Source: Melitaea cinxia
Taxonomy: Eukaryota; Arthropoda; Insecta; Lepidoptera; Nymphalidae
Direction: 5' to 3'
Length of the DNA: 64,000 nucleotides
Assembly (NCBI RefSeq): GCF_905220565.1
Contig: NC_059422.1
Span: forward strand, 3,566,001-3,630,000
The notes beneath the pieces were generated by a model that worked only from the letters and a program-made list of their open reading frames with translations, had not been told where the DNA came from and searched no databases. Numbering within the stretch: the stretch's first letter is position 1; each line of letters begins with the position of its first letter. Below, piece after piece: positions 36,101 through 40,600 of this stretch. The position numbers were made by a program, and so were the translations under genes.

Positions 36101-37624
36101 ATACGCACCACTACACCAAGCGGTTGTTATTGTTGTATAAAAATATCGTTAATAATAATAACGTCTATCGATCAATTTATCGATTGCATATAACATAACT
36201 TGTTTATTTGTCTTTCTCGACAAAAATTCCATTATAAATATTTTTTGGGTCATTTTGTTGCATCATCAAGGTAGCGATAGATAATGGTGTTATTTGCCTA
36301 AAATATTTTTAAGGAAAAACCAATTACTTTGCTTTATATATAAGGTGTTCGACTCATAACTTCGTTTCTTTAAATGGGGGGGGGGGGGTGTTCTTTAGGT
36401 GTGATAGATCAAGTTTCGCGCTTCATAGTTATGACTAAAATGTTAATGCATTGTTTTTCTCAAGGTCAAGATGGACTATAGTAACCATGTGTGCTGCGTG
36501 CGTTGGGCGTAGGTACTTGTGAGTTAGTAAATTACTGTCACAAATCAGGGCACGGTCCGTACGCCTCTTTGCCACCAGTATGATATAAAAAAAGCGCTAG
36601 GAAATATCAAACACAGACACAAAACTTAACATACATTTTCCATAAGCATCTTGTGACACACAACTATTACCGCAGTCGAAGAAAGCACATTCCCATCGCG
36701 CCGTTAAATGGGCCTCTATAATAACTTCCCCACTTGAGACATATTTAGTGTACATACTTATATTACTTAAGATTACAAATCATTATTATCTATCACTCGA
36801 GGTGGGCATCTTATCAATAGTTTGCGTATAAACATAATTATTGCAAAGTAAAAAAACCTAATAAACCGCGATAAAATCCGAAAAAGCTGTTTTACAATAG
36901 CAAAGGTTAAATTGATAACATAATTCGAATTGAATATCTTCTTCATTTTGTCATGGTTACCATCTTCTAAAAATATAATTGACCAATAAAATATCAATGA
37001 ATCTAATCGTCCTCTAATGTATAGCACAGAACGACAAGCCGTGTTCTAAATGTTCAAACTCTAATTCCGAAAAAATTTTGGACGTGCTATCTACAAAAGA
37101 AGGTATTTCGAGAACATTATTAGTATCATTCATCATCATCATTCCAGCCTATTGCAGCCCACTGCTGGACAGGGGCCTCCACAAGTTCGCGCCAAAAATG
37201 GCGTGAACTCATGTGTGTAGCCCATAGTCACCACGCTGGGCAGGCAGGTTGGTGACCGCAGGGCTGGCTATGTCGCACCTAAGACGCTGCTGCCCGTCTT
37301 CGGCCTGTGTGTTTCAAAGCCAGCGGTTAGATGGTTATCCCGCCATCGGTCGGCTTCTTAAGTTCCAAGGTGGTAGTGGACACCCACGGGAAGAGAGAGG
37401 GTGGCTATATTCTTTGGTGCCGTAGCCACACAGCGCATTAGTATCATTAATGATAGAAAATCAATATTCTAGGGGCGATCACAATATAGGCAGAAATATT
37501 TAAAACTAATAATCAAATGATTCAGGTCATTGTACGAATAATATCACAGAAACATAGAATGAGAATAAAGAGAGTGAGACACGACGAGGTCTAACAAAAT
37601 CTGCAAACAGTACATCAGACGTAT

Positions 37625-37682
<58 letters not shown>

Positions 37683-40600
37683 CTGGGTCGGCAAACAAGC
37701 GTACGGTTCACTTGATGTTAAGCGTGTACTGTAGCGACGTCTGCGACACCAGAAGCATCGCAAACGAGTCGGCGTACCCTCAAGGATTACCCCTAGGACC
37801 CGTAGGATTTAATAATGAATGAAGCTAATAAAAACAAGACCGTTGTCTATTAATGAATTTGTTACTAATAATAATATTATAATACTCTTTATTGTTAAAC
37901 TTTAAGAAACAAACCTGCATTAAGACAAAAAAGTATCTACGAAGGCGGTTTTATTACTAGAAGAACGACCTGGCGTACTTACAGATTTTCTCAATCAAAC
38001 TGGAGGAAAACCTATGTATTTGTTTATATACTATATTATATAGTATATAAACAAAAAACATTTTTATCTATATAGCGTGATTAACACGTGTCAATTCATA
38101 CAATTATATAATACATAATTGATTAGACGACGCACTAATCGCAAAAAATTCTCGATATCATCACAACTAGTAAAGATAGTTGAATATAAGAGATTAACAT
38201 TTCGTGAAATAATTGATGTAACGTTCTAGAGAGTTCCATTTTAGATTAGAATTATGGGATGATTTATATTACTTTGAAAAGATATAATAATATCTTTTAT
38301 ATAAGAGTAAAAAAAGAGAAAATTGCTTTCCTTTTTAACCGACTTCAAATATATAAATACATTAGGAGTTGGCAGCACTTTCCAAACATATTTGTTTACA
38401 TCAAATCATTATTAGATTTAGGAAGTACTTAAAAAATTATACATATTTACAATTCACAACTTAAGAACTAAATAGAAAGAAAGAAAGAAAAATATTTTAT
38501 TGTTCATAATAAAAAGATCAAAAAAAAAAATTACAGATAGTTTTGGTATACCTAAATCATGTCCGCGTGGAATTATAATTATTATGTATGTTCGGGGATA
38601 ACTCCGTTGTTTATGAACCGATTTTGATATTCTTTTTTTGTTGGAAAGGAGATATCTCTAGTTTGGTACCATGGTAAGGAAACCAGGATCTGATGATGGA
38701 ATCCTAGAGAAATCGAGGGAAAGAGGGAAACCCTTGAAAATCCACATAACTTTTTACCGGGTGTACTGATTTTGATGATTTTTAATTTAATCTAAAGCCG
38801 ATGTTTATCATGTGGTCACATTTAAATTTCATCGAGATTTTATTACATCTTTTGGAGTAATCTTTGATAATGCGTATTTACTTGACTCTTTTTTCGTCTA
38901 CCTACGTTGTATTATTTGTCGATGTAATTAAAGTCGGTTTTTTTCGTTTGCGAGCAAACACAATTATAGATTATCTAATTGATTGATTGATTGGTTTAAT
39001 GGCATAGATTATCTAATACTTTTAGCCCTATCGACATTAACAGCGTCACCGGGTGTGGTGGCCGGGGTACTGAGACCAAGCCGCGAAGGAAGAAGAGGTA
39101 CTCTTTATGAGGGCTCGGGATGTCCGTTCGTCCTAGCGTGTCTTCTAGCGAGATCGCACCTCGCATTAGAATGTAGTCAGTATCGAGGAAAGTGCTGCAC
39201 GGAGCGCTGTATCGAGCTACAGGCAGCCCGGGGCCTGCCTAGGCGCGTGAGAGCCGTTGAGAAAATTGTTAGCCAGCAGACTCTTTTTATAGAAAACTAG
39301 TTTTCCACCCACGATTAGAACTGTTCCGTTTTCTCTCGACAAAAGATAACATATGTCACTCAGTGATAATGGCGATAGTAGGTCAGTGATAAATCAACCT
39401 ACTGGATGCCTACTGGTGAAAGAATTTTAAATCTGTCCAGCAGTTTGTAGCTTATCTATTTCAAACGTACTAAAAATATATTTTCTCTTTATAATGTAGG
39501 AGTCAAATAACACGCTATTTATAAAAGAGTCGTTTTTGCTAATAATAGTCAATTGACTACCTGTAAAATCATTCAACGATCTAAACCAGTGATTCCCAAA
39601 GTGGTTTAAATCGACTCCCAGGGGTCTATGATAACCTGCAAGAGGTCTACATTAGCAGAAAAAATATTTGGGGGCTATGAAATGAAAATGGGGGTCCACG
39701 TCAGTGGATCTCAACATACACTGATAGTACCTACCTATTTACTTACATTATACTATTTTATTTTATAAAACATATACATTATTTATAAAAGCACCTATGA
39801 AGTAAAAAATTGCAATATTATTTTTATAAAATTGTTTAAGTTGTAGGATGTAGGCATTCCCTTTGTGGTCGCAATACATTTTGATCTTGTCATTTGCTCT
39901 CATCAAATGTATAAAACTTAACATATGTTTTTACTTTAAGTTTTTAACACTAAACTTCACTATAGTTAGAAATTTACAAAAAATCAATATCAGGTAAGTA
40001 CCTAAAACCGAAAACCATGGCAAGGGGTCTACGCCACAAAAAAGTTTGGGAACCTCTGATCTAAACAATGTCCTGTAAATTTTACTACGGACGCAATGAT
40101 GAGGTGACCTAGATTTAGATTTGTCTACAAGCTTCCTTTCACCGTTACTCTCTCGTATCATTATGATTTATTGGCCTCAATTTCGCAGTTGTTTACGTTC
40201 TAAACAATCTCTAATCATTACCCAAGAAATAACCGCGAATTATTTCTCGTTTATAAATTAATTCTTATGAAAAATATTATTAAAACAATAATTTATACTA
40301 ATGACTTAAAATAATGTTAAAAAAAAGTGGCGCGAGATACTTTAATTACGTACAATATAAAGAAAAAAACAGTCATTTTGTTTTTACTAGCTGATCCGGC
40401 GAACTTCGTAACACTACTACTTAACTTTTCGTAAATATATATTTTCACCTGATGGTAAGCGGATACCATAGCCTATGGACACCTGCAATACTAGAATCAT
40501 TGCAAGCATGTTGCTGAACCTACCCCCGACCTTCCCCAGGAGATCACCTTACTCACCACAGGAACACGACACTATTTGAGAGCACTATTATATAGCAATG

